Assembly: GCF_018873765.1 (NCBI RefSeq)
Contig: NC_057922.1
Location: forward strand, 10,243,563 to 10,307,562
Length of the DNA stretch: 64,000 nucleotides
Origin: Telopea speciosissima
Taxonomy: Eukaryota > Streptophyta > Magnoliopsida > Proteales > Proteaceae
Direction: 5' to 3'
How positions within the stretch are numbered: the first letter of the stretch is position 1; every line of letters starts with the position of its first letter. Made by a program: the position numbers and the translations under genes. The notes below the pieces were generated by a model. The model did not search any database. It had not been told where the DNA came from and was given only the letters and a program-made list of their open reading frames with translations. Positions 22,701 to 34,199 of the stretch are shown piece after piece.

Positions 22701-25700
22701 TTTAAGTTAGCTAATAGGTTAAGGATTGGATTAGGCCATTCCTTTTTGGTGTCTAAGTCTATTTTTGAGTCTTCTATATAAGTTTGTAAGGGAGGCCAGC
22801 ATTGGATACGAATTTGATTAATAAAAACTCAGCTTTATGCTTGCTGCCTTTGTTGCTGTTGTTGCTCCTTGAGAGTGTTGCATCCTTGTGGGTTTATCAA
22901 GGTGGAAGGGATTGGTGGATCTCCAATCGACTCCTTGCATCGTGAAGATCGGGAGACCCCACTGTTCATCTTCAAAGCTGCTGCCATTGAAGATCTCTTC
23001 AAATCCAGTAAGTTTGAATCTGAACTTTGTTTAAACCTTCTTCTTCTCACTCCTACCCTAACTAGGATTCCTCCATAACTTCAAATCTGTCCATTAGTTT
23101 CAAACCAAACTTTCAGCATACATCCCTTACACCATTATTGACACTCGATCCAAGTTTCATCAAACCCCCACCACCCTAAACCCTAGAATCCCCTACTCCT
23201 ACTCCATTAGGAATTGTCTCCAATAACCTTATCCTGCTGTCCAACTCATCTAACCTATTTCCATTCACTCAAACATCATAAAACCTATACCATTAGACTT
23301 CCCTACACCTGCCTATCATTACCATATAAGACAACCCTAACTTTAACCCTAATTTTGACCTAAAATTCAATTCTGCCCAAAATTGCAGAATTTCAAAACT
23401 CATCCAAACCCTAACTTTTTTATACCATAATAGCCCTCTAGACCTGCCCATTAATACCCTATAAACCCCTTTCCCAATATCCAACCCCAACCCTAGTTTT
23501 GCCCTAAATTACTAAACCCTAACCCAATCGGCCAGCCTTAGTGTGTGACCCCATTACCCTGGCTCCTAGTAGGTCTCCTACCTATCTAGGACTACATTAA
23601 GTGGTATCAGAGCTATGGCGGAGGGAAGCTCCAACCAAGCCTCGAAAGACCCACCTCCCTTCATTTTCAAGACCCGAGTTCGTCTACCCAATGGGAGGAC
23701 AGCCATATTAATTGTTGATGAAAGGCGACATAACAACATTATTTCACAATCTGTGGTTGATATGTTGTCCCAATCAGGAGAGATTTGCATCATGCCTACA
23801 GGTAAAGTCTTTGTTGAATTTGAGCGTTCTTCATACTCTGACGGTGCTTGGTGTCAGCCGGTACCATTTCCAAAGAGCTTTATTGCAGTAGGTTGTGATT
23901 GGTTGGACGAGCAACAAGGTTGGATTGAACCTGAAAACAACTCGTGTGTCCTACCTGATCAACACCACCTATACCATTGTTTTACTCTAAAAGGGTTACA
24001 ACCAAAGGTGACCACATCGACTGTACAGCCACAGGGACTGCCGAACATGTCAACTCAAACGCAAGTGGTTATGTTTGAAGTTTCACCAATGGCGGATGCA
24101 CCAACAAAAGATTCTACTAAGGCGGTTTGTGTTGAAGAGATTCAAGGACCTATAGCTAAAGAAATTTAAGTAGACCAAGCCGCACCAGTAGTTGAGATCA
24201 TGGTTGAGAAGCTCGGCCATCAAATTGATGTGGAGGTCCAAAACACAATGGTAGAAGAAACTACTGAAGAGAGCAAAGTAGACAAGGTTGAGGACATGGA
24301 AGATGAAGAGGTGATTGAGAACACTCCACAAGAAATCATCGACATCCAAGATGTTGTTCTTGAAGAGGTCGAGCACATAGAGTTTGTTATGCCACTATGG
24401 TTCTCTAAAGAGAAAACTCCACGCCTTGAAGACTTTATTCCTAATATTCTTGCCTCACCAGAGTTCTGTTTGGGAGTGGTCAAAGCTGCTACTCATATGT
24501 TGTTTCCCCCTCATCAATACAAAATTCGAGGACGAATTTTTTCAAGCTAGGGAGAGTTGATGCAGATTCATCATCGAAATGGGCTTATTTCTTTAGGAAT
24601 AAGTCTAGGGTTGGGTTACATACATGTTGGGCCTTTGATCCCATGGGTTTCTAATGTAATAAGCCACTTTTATGGACCTAAAATATGGGTAAATAGGTTG
24701 CATACGGGATTAGCTCCCATACTTAGTTTTATTTCCATACTTAGCTTTTTATTTGGTGTTTTAAATTGAACCGGTTCAACCAATGGTTCAATTTAAATGA
24801 TTTTATTAGTTTTTCTTTTAGTTGTTTAGTTGGGCTGGATTAGGATTCTATTTTGAGTCTATTTCAGTTTCCTAGTCAGTTTAAGTTAGCTAATAGGTTA
24901 AAGATTGGTTAGGCCATTCCTTTTTAGTGTCTAAGTCTATTTTTGAGTCTTCTATATAAGTTTGTAAGGGAGGCCAGCATTGGATACGAATTTGATTAAT
25001 AAAAACTCAGCTTTATGCTTGCTGCCTTTGTTGTTGTTGTTGCTCCTTGAGAGTGTTGCATCCTTGTGGGTTTATCAAGGTGGAAGGGATTGGTGGATCT
25101 CCAATCGACTCCTTGCATCGTGAAGATCGGGAGGGCTGCTACTTATCTCCTTGCATCGTGAAGATCGGGAGGGCTGCTACTTATCTCCTTGCATCATGAA
25201 GATCGGGAGACCCCATTGTTCATCTTCAAAGCTGTTGCCATTGAAGATCTCTTCAAATCTAGTAAGTTTGAATCTAAACTTTGTTTAAACCTTCTTCTTC
25301 TCACTCCTACCCTAACTAGGATACCTCCATAACTTCAAATCTGTCCATTAGTTTCAAACCAAACTTTCAGCATCCATCCCTTACATTATTATTGACACTC
25401 GATCCAAGTTTCATCAAACCCCCACCACCCTAAACCCTAAAATCCCCTACTCCTACCTCCATTAGGAATTGTCTCCAATAACCTTATCCTGCTGTCCAAC
25501 TCATCTAACCTACTTCCATTCACTCAAAGTCTCAAACATCATAAAACCTATACCATTAGACTTCCCTATACCTGCCTATCATTACCATATAAGACAACCC
25601 TAACCTAAACCTAATTTTACCCCTAATTTTGACCTAAAATTCAATTCTGCCCAAAATTGCAGAATTTCAAAACTCATCCAAACCCTAACTTTTTTTATAC

Positions 25701-28700
25701 CATAATAGCCCTCTAGACCTGCCCATTAATACCCTATAAACCCCTTTCCCAATATCCAACCCTAACCCTAGTTTTGCCCTAAATTACTAAACCCTAACCC
25801 AATTGGCCCACCTTTGTGTGTGACCCCATTACCCTGGCTCCTAGTAGGTCTCCTACCTATCTAGGACTATATTATAGTGTCTTCCAAAAATAACTTATAA
25901 ACTTGATATCTTTGTCAGATACAATCAAATCTGGCAACCCATGTAGCAACACAACTTCCTTGAAGATAATAGCAAAGTGACTAGCATCGAAAGTCTTTCT
26001 GCATGGAATGAATGTGTCAGCTTCGAGAATCGATCGACTGGCACAAATATGGAATTGTGTCATTCCCGTGTGAGGGGCAAACCTAGCACAAAATCCATGC
26101 TGATATGTAAAACCCAAACCAAGCCTGAACTGATCTTTGACCAAACCAGACCCAATCATTAGCCCGGGGGGTGTCATTTGACCCACCTCATTACCATTCC
26201 TAATTAATGACCACTCACATCTTTCTCTGTACTTCAACGCTTACAGCTAACCCTGGGATTTCAGGTTACTTATTTTTTTAACCTGTCCTGCATCAATTAG
26301 GTTCCCGACTTACAACTTAATTTATGTAGATATATGCCCTTGAGTGTTGGTGTGTATCATCATATCAAAACCAAAACCCAGATATAATACAACTGTAGGA
26401 ATTCAAACAAACATCAAATGAACAAATCAAGGAAGAAAGTACCTGAAGGTGATAGAAAAACCCACGCAAGAGGTTCAAACGTATTTTACGGCGATGTGGA
26501 TGTTGAACAGAATAGAACGCTTGCTTAAAGTCTACAAAATAAAGAAAAAGATCCTTGGATTGAAATGCAACAAGAGGTTTTCTGAAAAAGATGTAGATAG
26601 ACAAGGAAAACAATACAACAATAGATAGACAAAAACAAACAGATATTGGCACCTTGTAGGCATAAGACCCAAAAACCAAAGTAGTGTAAATTGAAATATA
26701 ACTGTCTAATAACAGAAGCCAAGCAATTTCTCTACCACATTTCCTTAAAATTGTCATTATTATTTGCTGATAAGTAACAAACATTGTAATGGGAAAAAAA
26801 AAAAAAGAGGGTTCAATAGGTAGTATACAACAAGAAGAAGGCCAAGACACAAACAAAAGAAGAGAAGAGCTGCATTACATCAATGGAAGCTCTCCCAAAC
26901 AAGGGACTCCCGAGTAACACCCCCCCCCCAAAGCCAATGCGTCACCAATTGAATAAGCCGATCTCTTTCTCCATAATAAGAAAGAAATGTCCTTGAGCCA
27001 GAACAGATGAAGCTTTCCGGTTCAGATGAATATATTTCCAAGGACCTCCACAGGGGGCTTCATCTACCCAATTGTCAAAGCTGAGTCCCCTTCAGCAATG
27101 GAGTTACTCCAACCCCCCCCCCCCCTGTAGATATAGCAATCTCCAAACCATTAATTTCTTTGCTAAAACGAAATCTGCTCTTCCAATTGGAACTGAAAAG
27201 ATCAAGTGAATCCTTACCTTACAATAACTTTTTCCAGAGGTTGTAGAGAAAGGAGGGAGAATAGATAATAGAGGATAAAAAATTAGCAGATTACATCCAA
27301 TGGGATAAAAGGTGGTGCAATGGACTGCAGTCAGGTAGGCCAGGACCCTGGATTAGCAACGTATCAAATTTGGTGGTCCAGCTCAACATCTCAACCATAT
27401 GACCTTGTTTTGAACCTTTCCCTATATCAACAGCTAATCACTTTAGCTCCTACATTGATTTTCTTTGTTCCACATGGAAGACCATTGGCCCGAAATTTTA
27501 CAGCTGGCTAGAGGATAGAAAGCTACCTGAGTACTTAAGCACAAAGATTTGACTACCAGCTGAGCTGCCACAAGGCTGTAATGTTGTCCATTGCACTACC
27601 ACGTTCCCCCATCTTAAACTACAAATATCCATAGCTTCCTCATCCACACGAAGGAGGGTATCAATAGATGGGTCAAAATAAGGAGAGAACTCTATGTACA
27701 ACATTACAAAGAGCAGCAAGGCTACAAGCCCCCTACTACATTGATTTCTCTATGGTATAAAGAGAAGGAAATACCGTATCTAAGAAGCATTTCCCAGTAT
27801 TTGAACAAGATGAAATAAAGCTTTTCACAGCAATGTGGTCCTTTAAAATAAAATAAATTAAACACTTCATCACGTTTTCAGAGTCCATCAATCATTAAAC
27901 CCTCTACGAATGCTCTCTGTGCAATGAAAGTTATAGATATATGCTCACAACTCATGACCAATGCTAGGAGAGGATAACAATGTCAACTAATGGAAACATT
28001 AGAATTAAGCCAAATCATGCCTGGGCAAGTAATGTAAAACTAGAACCAGAATAGGTCTAATCCCACGCAATATCAAATAGAAAACCTACAATGAACAAGA
28101 ACGAGAACAATTGGATCTCAAATTGGTTGGAAGAGAATGATGATATCTCAAATTGATAACCACCAAAGAAAGAGAACAATGGGAACTCAAATGAGGGAAC
28201 AATAACCTGCTGAAGTAGCAAATGGGTTGAATACTTCTCTTGCCAATGGATTGAATACTCTTCTTGAAAGAAGGATGAATTCCAAACAGAACAAGAAGAA
28301 AGAGGAGATCGATCAGCCCCTAGGATTTTGGTAACCCTAGATTTTCTTGGATCGATGATGGGTTTGTTCTTGCAAGTTTGGCTGTTGAAGATGTGCTCTG
28401 GCAGCAATGAATATGATGTTGTAATCTTCAGAAATCGGTGAGAACAATCTGCTGAAAGAAATCCCAGCAACTTTGTAGTATTCTTGAGATCGATTGGACT
28501 GAACTAGGGTTTGGAATCAAGAACCGATGGAAGGGAATAGGTATTCTCACCCTAGGCCTGTCATCTATCCTCTCTCAGGATTTCAACTATGCTTCAAAGC
28601 AAATTCTGTTTTCATTCATTCATGGGCTAATGGCTGAAACAAAATAGAAACTAAAGTCTAACTAGGATTCCCAACCATGGAACTAAATCTCGGAACTCCT

Positions 28701-31700
28701 TATGTCTCAAGTCTAAACCAAGGAACAAAAGTTTCACCCAGAGAGGTGCCAGCTGCCCCATTAAACATCTCAGAATTATGAACAGCTACTTTAGCAAAGA
28801 CATCTGCCAATTCATCAATGGAACGGTGAATGCATGAGGGTAGATGTTGAATCTAGAAACAAACATGAAAAATACCGTAATAAGCAAGAGTCAGCATAGA
28901 AAGAAACCCAATCAATAGCATCCAATGTTTTATCTAATAAAAAATATAACTAAACCAAGAAAATGAGAGTGGGAAGGTCTATGCAATCAGAGTATAGCTT
29001 TTGCTCCATTACAGCCACCTAAGATAACAGTAGAGGAGTCAAACCAGTCGGGCCCGGTTGGTTTCAGTCAGGCCTAGTCGGTCCCCACTAATTTAAGACC
29101 CCGCACCATTCCTGTCAGTTTAGTTAATCAGGCCTCATAGGCTAGGCATGTACACATTTGATTCGGTCAGTCGGTTACCGGTCCATTAATCAAGCTCATG
29201 TTAATCTGGCTATAATTGGCCTATATACAGGCTAATTTGGTTAATCAGGCTATAAACGAGCCATAAACTGGCTGAACAAGCTATGAACATGCTAATCAAG
29301 CTATAAACGAACTTTAACCGGTCGGTTACCAGTGCCGGTCAGGCACCCGTCGGGCTACAGCCACACACCAAGAACGACTAAATTGGTCTAGGCCCAGAAC
29401 CATGCAGTTTACTAACCGGTTGGTACCGATAAGGCCTGCCGGTGTGGGCCAGCTTTTCACACCCACAGACATCTGGATATGGCCAAAGAAACAGGTGTTT
29501 TCTTATTAGATGGGTGTCCTAATACACGATAAATCAGTCACATGTCTTCCTTAAAGGACACCCAATTAGAGTACAAATCCTTTGACTACTCTGACTCTGA
29601 TTCCTCAGATAAGAAACTTCAACAGCTTGATACAGAAGGATTACAGGTAAGATAGGAAGACAATTTTCTTTTACACGTCCAGCTCAAAGAGGCTTCTCTC
29701 CGCGAAACACCATGTGGCAGGATGCTGTGGCAATTTTGAACATTGGATAAACGGAGGAAGATGGATAGACTACATGTCAAATTTCATACCCAACTTTAAA
29801 CCATGTACCCCATGTATTGGCATGCATCCCCCATGATTGCCCATGCATGTGTATCGTACTCCAACCAATAGTGCACACACTCCCATTACCTTGATTTCTC
29901 CAAACCCTATTGTCCTACTTGGCAAATCATCCATGCCACATTGCAAAACAAGTGATTTGTAAAGAGAAGGCTGTCTCCAAGGCAGTGAAGGAACCTTTTG
30001 CCCAGGAAGAAATGAACCCTAGCTTCAAGCATGATAAGCACTCAAGATAGAGGCCCTAACGTACCTAACCCAACAAGGGGAATGGAACACAGATACCAGA
30101 TATTCCTAAAAATTCGATGGACCACCATCCCACCACCAAAATGTGCGCAAACGGTATTAGTAGCAAGTTCCAATACCAATATGTAGTATTTGCGAGCAAA
30201 GAAATTTTTCCATACATGATAATTGAGGAGGCCTGAGAAATATTAAACAAACAAGATACTAGAAAAATCTTCGACCATTCAAGGAAAATATCTTATCTCA
30301 ACCAACGCCATAAATGCCAGCAAAATAAATTATTCTTTAAAACACAACTCAACAAAGCCTTAATAGAAAAACTTGGGATTGGGTAACAAAACAAAAATAT
30401 ATATCAGATCATAAATTTCAAGTCACACGAAATAATTTCTTAAGCCCCTTCAAAATAAATATCAACCAAGTCAAACAAAATAATCTTTTAGAAGGATCAC
30501 AAATATGAATTATGAAAATACCACAACATGAATTCACCAATTTACCGATTTATTTATTTGTTGATAAATTATAGATCCACACTACCAATTTATTCAGTTC
30601 CAACATTCTTGGTTCTGAACTCTTGAATTTAAGAAGATATGAATATCAACATGTCTAATAAAATGGCCAGGATGGGTGACAACATCAACACTACTGCTAC
30701 CATTGTCTCGAGGTCATGAAGAACACGAGTGGTTCAAGATAATGCATTTTAATAATATATACAACTACGGCATATACGATCTAGAGTAGTGACAAAAATG
30801 GACTAGAATATTAGGATTAGGGAACTGTACAAAAGGAAAGAGATCTAAAAGATCTTTTTACTAAGATTCCCCCTTGGCCCATTTATGGCATACATCTTCC
30901 AATAAATATTCTATTTCAATTTGTTTTGTTCAGTCAATTACAATAATAATAATCTTACGATTACTCTTTGTAATTGGAATAAGAATCTGGATCTTATCTC
31001 TTTCCGATGTGCGTTTAAACAAAAGAACACCGTCTTCTAGGTAATGCCTAGGCATTCATTCACCTTCTTGGTTTCCACCTCAATGCCCAGGCCCCCTCTG
31101 CATTGGGTCGCCTAGTGGCTGTGACAACTATGTTTATATTGGTTCATATGCTTGAAGAGTGATCGAGTGAAGGATGCCTTATCAGTTATCATCGTGTTAT
31201 AGGTTCCACAGTCAACGAGTTCCAATAGGTTTACTCTCTCATCCAAGGAATGTTCTATCTATTTTAACAGTTCTGAACAGCCACATCAGCCCTTCACATG
31301 GCAAAGTATGATGCTGACCTAGGGATTCCCCACTAGGTGTGCCCAGTTAGAGAACCTTTTCACTTCTGGGTTCCTAGTCGATCACAAGAAAAGATTATGC
31401 CATAACACCAAAATGACGCACTGACTGCTTAGTCAAAGAAAATACAGATATACATTTGAAGACTAAAACATAGAAGCCATACTTTACAGCAGGAACAGAA
31501 GCCTATCCAATAAACTGTATACTACAGAACAGATAAGAATAAGAAGATATGCCTGCTCACCATCATAGTAATCGAAATAGGAAAGGCTAGTCTCATCTGT
31601 TTGGTATGATACCAAACGACCCCGCAGATCTCTTGTTTTTACCAACCGCTTGTTAGTACATACTAAATATTTGAGTTCCATATACTCCTGAAGGCTATAG

Positions 31701-32589
31701 GGCATCCGAAGTAAACGCATAAGCCTCTCTCGATACTGAGAAATATTACTACCACTGAGACTCTCAATGCAACTACAGTCATCTTCATCCATCTATAAAT
31801 TCGCAAACACCAACATTGGTCAGAAAAATATAACTTGAAACAAAAACAAACAGAGCATCAGGTAGGTTATGAAACCAATTTACATACAGATGAATTGAGA
31901 GAATCAGGCGAGAGAGATCGGCGGAACTTCTGTCTTCGGCCGCTATATGGAGAATATTCTGGTTCTACTTCTGAATCGGTTCCACCTTTGCCATCACTAT
32001 CATATATCACCACATCATCGCCATACTCCAGAATCATAGATTTCCCATTATTTCTAAGTTTACTGAGGAATATTTCATAACTTTCATCCAATGGATAAGA
32101 TTCCATATCATGTTTGTTATCAGGAGAGAATGGACGGTAATCTTCATTTGGCATGGAACCATTTTTCTTTTGGATTGAAATATTGAGAGCTGGAATTCGC
32201 CCTTTCTCCATCTCATTTAACGACTCATCCCACGTCTCATACTTAATACTGATGGACTTCCCAACCTCTTTCTCCATCAAATAAATATATGATTTCTCAT
32301 CTGCTTTCAAATGATCCAAAAATATCTTGTAATCAGGATCAATATCATTGTTCTCCTCACCGTCTGATTCATCATCCACATTTAAAAGTTTCAGGAATAG
32401 TGAGTAATCAGCATCAGGAACTAAGTCTCTTTTAGCATCACCCAAGACATCTTCTTTACTATAACAAGAAGGACTGGAACTGTCATACATGCTAAAGCGT
32501 CTTCTTTTCCGGCTCGTTGACATACACAGATCATACTCATAATCACTCCATGACCCTCTCCTCCTTTTGTTAGCCCACATGGGCGCCAT
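16752..32589 (-). CDS. Conserved plant protein of unknown function, four coding exons
   Basis: CDS on the minus strand: 32589-31888, 31792-31561, 26531-26443, 16823-16752 (1095 nt, 364 aa). All borders are GT-AG and all phases agree. The start is ATG 32589 ([14 protein letters not shown]); an acceptor (cttgcag) lies 9 bases upstream, so the leader is spliced. The N-terminal half has basic clusters ([19 protein letters not shown]), likely nuclear signals. Next come three repeats of a D-x-x-Y-x-x-F-L-x-x-L motif ([33 protein letters not shown]) in an acidic setting. The C-terminus is the most conserved-looking part: [16 protein letters not shown], then [14 protein letters not shown] recall plant proteins with this ending but know no function. 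Introns 2 and 3 are about 5.0 and 9.6 kb and full of transposons. Confidence 0.8.
17520..17722 (+). mobile_element. tRNA-derived SINE
   Basis: It has an A-box-like tggtggctaccagtg and a B-box-like ggtttgaatc 50-60 bases apart, as in RNA polymerase III promoters, then a poly-C tract and a tail ending in ataaaataaaaac. It lies inside the 9.6-kb intron. No target duplication was found. Confidence 0.5.
18933..19064. mobile_element. hAT-type MITE with 8-bp target-site duplication
   Basis: A 132-bp element. It starts catagttgtcaaggcg and ends cgccgtgacaactatg, so the ends pair over 15 of 16 bases. A perfect GATCTCAT lies on both sides (18925-18932 and 19065-19072). A partial relative sits at 31020-31134. 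Confidence 0.85.
19699..19710 (+). promoter_or_regulatory. TATA-like box inside the hAT element
   Basis: The ggctataaaagc word stands about 155 bases upstream of ATG 19861, just inside the repeat-rich left end. It may be the original transposase promoter kept by a deletion derivative. Confidence 0.4.
19861..20469 (+). CDS. hAT transposase C-terminal remnant (about 202 codons)
   Basis: The open frame begins [12 protein letters not shown] (frame open from 19717). It has an acidic part ([18 protein letters not shown]), a GYGYGYGQF stretch and a C-terminus with [17 protein letters not shown] and [11 protein letters not shown]. That ending matches what I remember from the C-terminal tails of plant hAT-related proteins. 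No BED finger, DDE residues or dimerisation core are present, so this is not a functional transposase. An internal deletion that joined the promoter to the last part of the gene would explain it. Confidence 0.5.
   Translation: MLETPPSIFVKDLKIFFHPDYMDIDDLSSSVDGLSMDDREGGSSGHWRVPSFDVRTTPSSSDYSASQPHGGYGYGYGQFVEVGNYVSQSHSQGCTESSFVDDIFAYPSYPIHQLNMLPVPASHHTGSMSSHGSSSQIGNPYPRIGYLQYVDDAIYMAIVNDYTHFFSQTISWSTYVLQTESNGRRLQRSMSGVDPRRHSNYY
21450..22380 (-). mobile_element. Ty3/gypsy pol fragment (integrase end and chromodomain region)
   Basis: The minus strand holds integrase-like sequence (FHPQTD and RSLGNLL motifs) and, further on, a chromodomain-like stretch ([14 protein letters not shown]). It is a broken fossil. 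It is the left flank of the LTR element at 22381-25871, which inserted into it. Confidence 0.65.
22381..25871 (+). mobile_element. Small LTR retrotransposon nested in a gypsy fragment
   Basis: LTRs are 22381-23596 (about 1.2 kb) and 24558-25871 (about 1.3 kb), very similar, so the insertion is fairly young. The 3' copy carries two extra tandem units of about 38 bp near 25130-25205. A primer-binding site (tggtatcagagct) follows the 5' LTR and a purine-rich agggagag precedes the 3' LTR. The roughly 960-bp interior (coding remnant 23615-24550, starting [12 protein letters not shown]) has no reverse transcriptase or integrase, so this is a non-autonomous element. One segment ([18 protein letters not shown]) looks distantly like retropepsin domains of plant gypsy elements. 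Confidence 0.85.
25872..26140 (-). mobile_element. Ty3/gypsy integrase fragment, right flank of the nested element
   Basis: The minus strand shows integrase-like motifs ([23 protein letters not shown]). It is part of the older gypsy fossil interrupted by the LTR element at 22381-25871. Confidence 0.65.
27300..27620. repeat. Two head-to-head tRNA-like repeats
   Basis: The word gtggtgcaatggac at 27312 returns inverted as gtccattgcactaccac near 27587. Between them are segments with tRNA-like words (cagctcagctggtagt on the minus strand). They could be two SINE copies in opposite orientation. It lies in intron 2 of the minus-strand gene. Weak evidence. Confidence 0.3.
27620..31015. other. Intron 2 sequence of the minus-strand gene
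   Basis: Non-coding on inspection. About 29040-29450 is a degenerate minisatellite-like stretch built from words such as ggctataaacgagcc, caagctataaacg and ccggtcggttacc. 28050-28560 is A-rich sequence that could be an old LTR, but I found no ends. Confidence 0.35.
31020..31134. repeat. Partial relative of the 18933 MITE
   Basis: It ends tggctgtgacaactatg and contains gcctaggcatt, as in the element at 18933-19064. The left end is eroded and no target duplication was found. Confidence 0.45.
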
Positions 32590-32801
32590 ATTAGCACCTG
32601 CAAGAACGTATACTGTTTGCGAAGCTAAAATCCCGCTTTTCTTTACAGAACACTCGATCCCTTCAGCTTCCAACTGAAAAAACCGAGCTTGCTATTACAC
32701 AAGCTGCCAATAAAATCCAAATTAAACCCAGATGAAAAAAAAAGAAAAAGGAAAATAATCAACGAAAAAGCGAGAGACTGCAAGTTTCAAACTGCATGTC
32801 A

Positions 32802-33040
32802 AGAATTAATAAGAAAAGTTTTCCAGTAATGTAGCTAGCTAAGCAACAGAACAGTGTGTGGAATTCAACTATCGTCTAAAGAACAATGCGGTTAATTAAT
32901 TAATCCAACAAATCTACTAATGTCAGAATTAATAAGAAAAGTTTTCCAGTAATGTAGCTAGCTAACCAACAGAACAGTGTGTGGAATTCAACTATCGTCT
33001 AAAGAACAATGCGGTTAATTAATCCAACAAATCTACTAAT
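32802..33040. repeat. Tandem duplication, about 120 bp x 2
   Basis: A unit running from agaattaataagaaaag to caaatctactaatg occurs twice in a row, almost unchanged. The first copy has one additional taat. It sits in the leader intron of the minus-strand gene, between the ATG exon and the first leader exon. Confidence 0.85.
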
Positions 33041-33136
33041 AAAGAAAGAAAAAGATAGATGATACTGGAGATATCAAACCACGAATCACAGAAAAGGGTT
33101 TAGGAGAACAAAATCAAGTACGTCGCCTTACCCACC

Positions 33137-33290
33137 CGGTAATGTAATGAAGGTTGTAGAAAGTAGAGAAACTCTCGCTTGACTCTCGGCGTGTGTGGTC
33201 GGTAGATACGAAGTTCAAGAATGAACCAGAGACGAGCTGAGAAGGAAAAACCCTAGGTCAAGAGTCATCAGTCACTAACGTCTCTTACGC
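33137..33290 (-). other. Probable 5' leader exon of the minus-strand gene
   Basis: On the minus strand the region contains ctagggtttttccttctc, typical of plant leaders, and reaches a good donor (gtaaggcg) just after gggtgg. With the cttgcag acceptor near 32598 this gives a spliced leader. No upstream ATG frame of note was seen. Confidence 0.45.
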
Positions 33291-33346
33291 TTCGAAATCG
33301 AGAGACTCCATCCATACCATTGCTGCCTTCGTGTTTCAGAATTTAA

Positions 33347-33499
33347 TGGGGCGATGTTCTCTGTCCGGGAACGCACGCGGACGTAGGCTGCGCCCAGACA
33401 CAAAAGGCCGAGATGAGGCAGGCGGTCATTTCGGTCATTCAGGGGTGGGGGGCGATCATTTCGTTCAATGTGTCTGGGTGCACAGAGAACATTTTCTCA
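33347..33499. mobile_element. hAT-type MITE with 8-bp target-site duplication
   Basis: A 153-bp foldback with the end pair atgttctctgt / acagagaacat, flanked by a perfect AATTTAAT (33339-33346 and 33500-33507). It shares gcgcccagacaca and ggtcattt words with the element at 15459-15650. It lies just upstream of the probable transcription start of the minus-strand gene. Confidence 0.8.
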
Positions 33500-33699
33500 A
33501 ATTTAATATAGAAACAAAGAAACTCTGTTTCAGATATGGATGTAACCAGATAGCTGAACATCGGAATTCGATTTTGCTTCTATATCTGTTTAGGGTATCC
33601 ATATCCGTTAAAGGAAATTTGAATTCGGATAATATAGATCAAAATCTATTTGATCCGATTAGATATCAACCAATAATAAAAAAATAAAAAAGGAAAATA

Positions 33700-33860
33700 A
33701 CACTACTTGATCACTTGTAGGACGTGGCTCTTGCGCTTAGACACAGGGCCATACGAAATGACTATTATAGTGTCACATCCTCATGAAAAGGTAAAAATCC
33801 TCAAGGGCATAATGATCATTTTGCATAGCCCTGTATCTGGTTTTGTGACACCAAAACCAA
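33700..33860. repeat. Degraded MITE of the same family
   Basis: It has gcgcttagacacaggg and gatcattttgc words like the elements at 15459 and 33347, but the ends are not clean. Confidence 0.4.
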
Positions 33861-34190
33861 ATCGATAAAATACTAAACCAAACTTAACAAAAATTGGACC
33901 GAACCCCAACCTAAACTGTTACAAACCCAATTTCATTTATAAACATATATTTTCCATTACATGGTAAATCGAAACCAAACCGATACTAACCCAAAATTCA
34001 TTAAAAAAAAGGCACATTTTTCATACTTCTGAATATATTACATGGTGAACCGAAACCAAAGCCAAATCTAAACCAATGCATTTTTATTGGATCATGTTTT
34101 GGGCTCACTCATTCTCACACTAAAACTGGTGAAACCAAACCGAAATCAATACAAATTGACTAATCGACACCCCTATTTAAGTATAACATT
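33861..34190. repeat. Dispersed repeat rich in aaccaaaccga words
   Basis: It contains repeated aaccgaaacc / aaccaaacc and ends in gacacccctat. Read on the other strand that is ataggggtgtc, a frequent start of plant non-autonomous DNA transposons. No second end was defined. Confidence 0.35.
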
Positions 34191-34199
34191 TTTTTTAAT

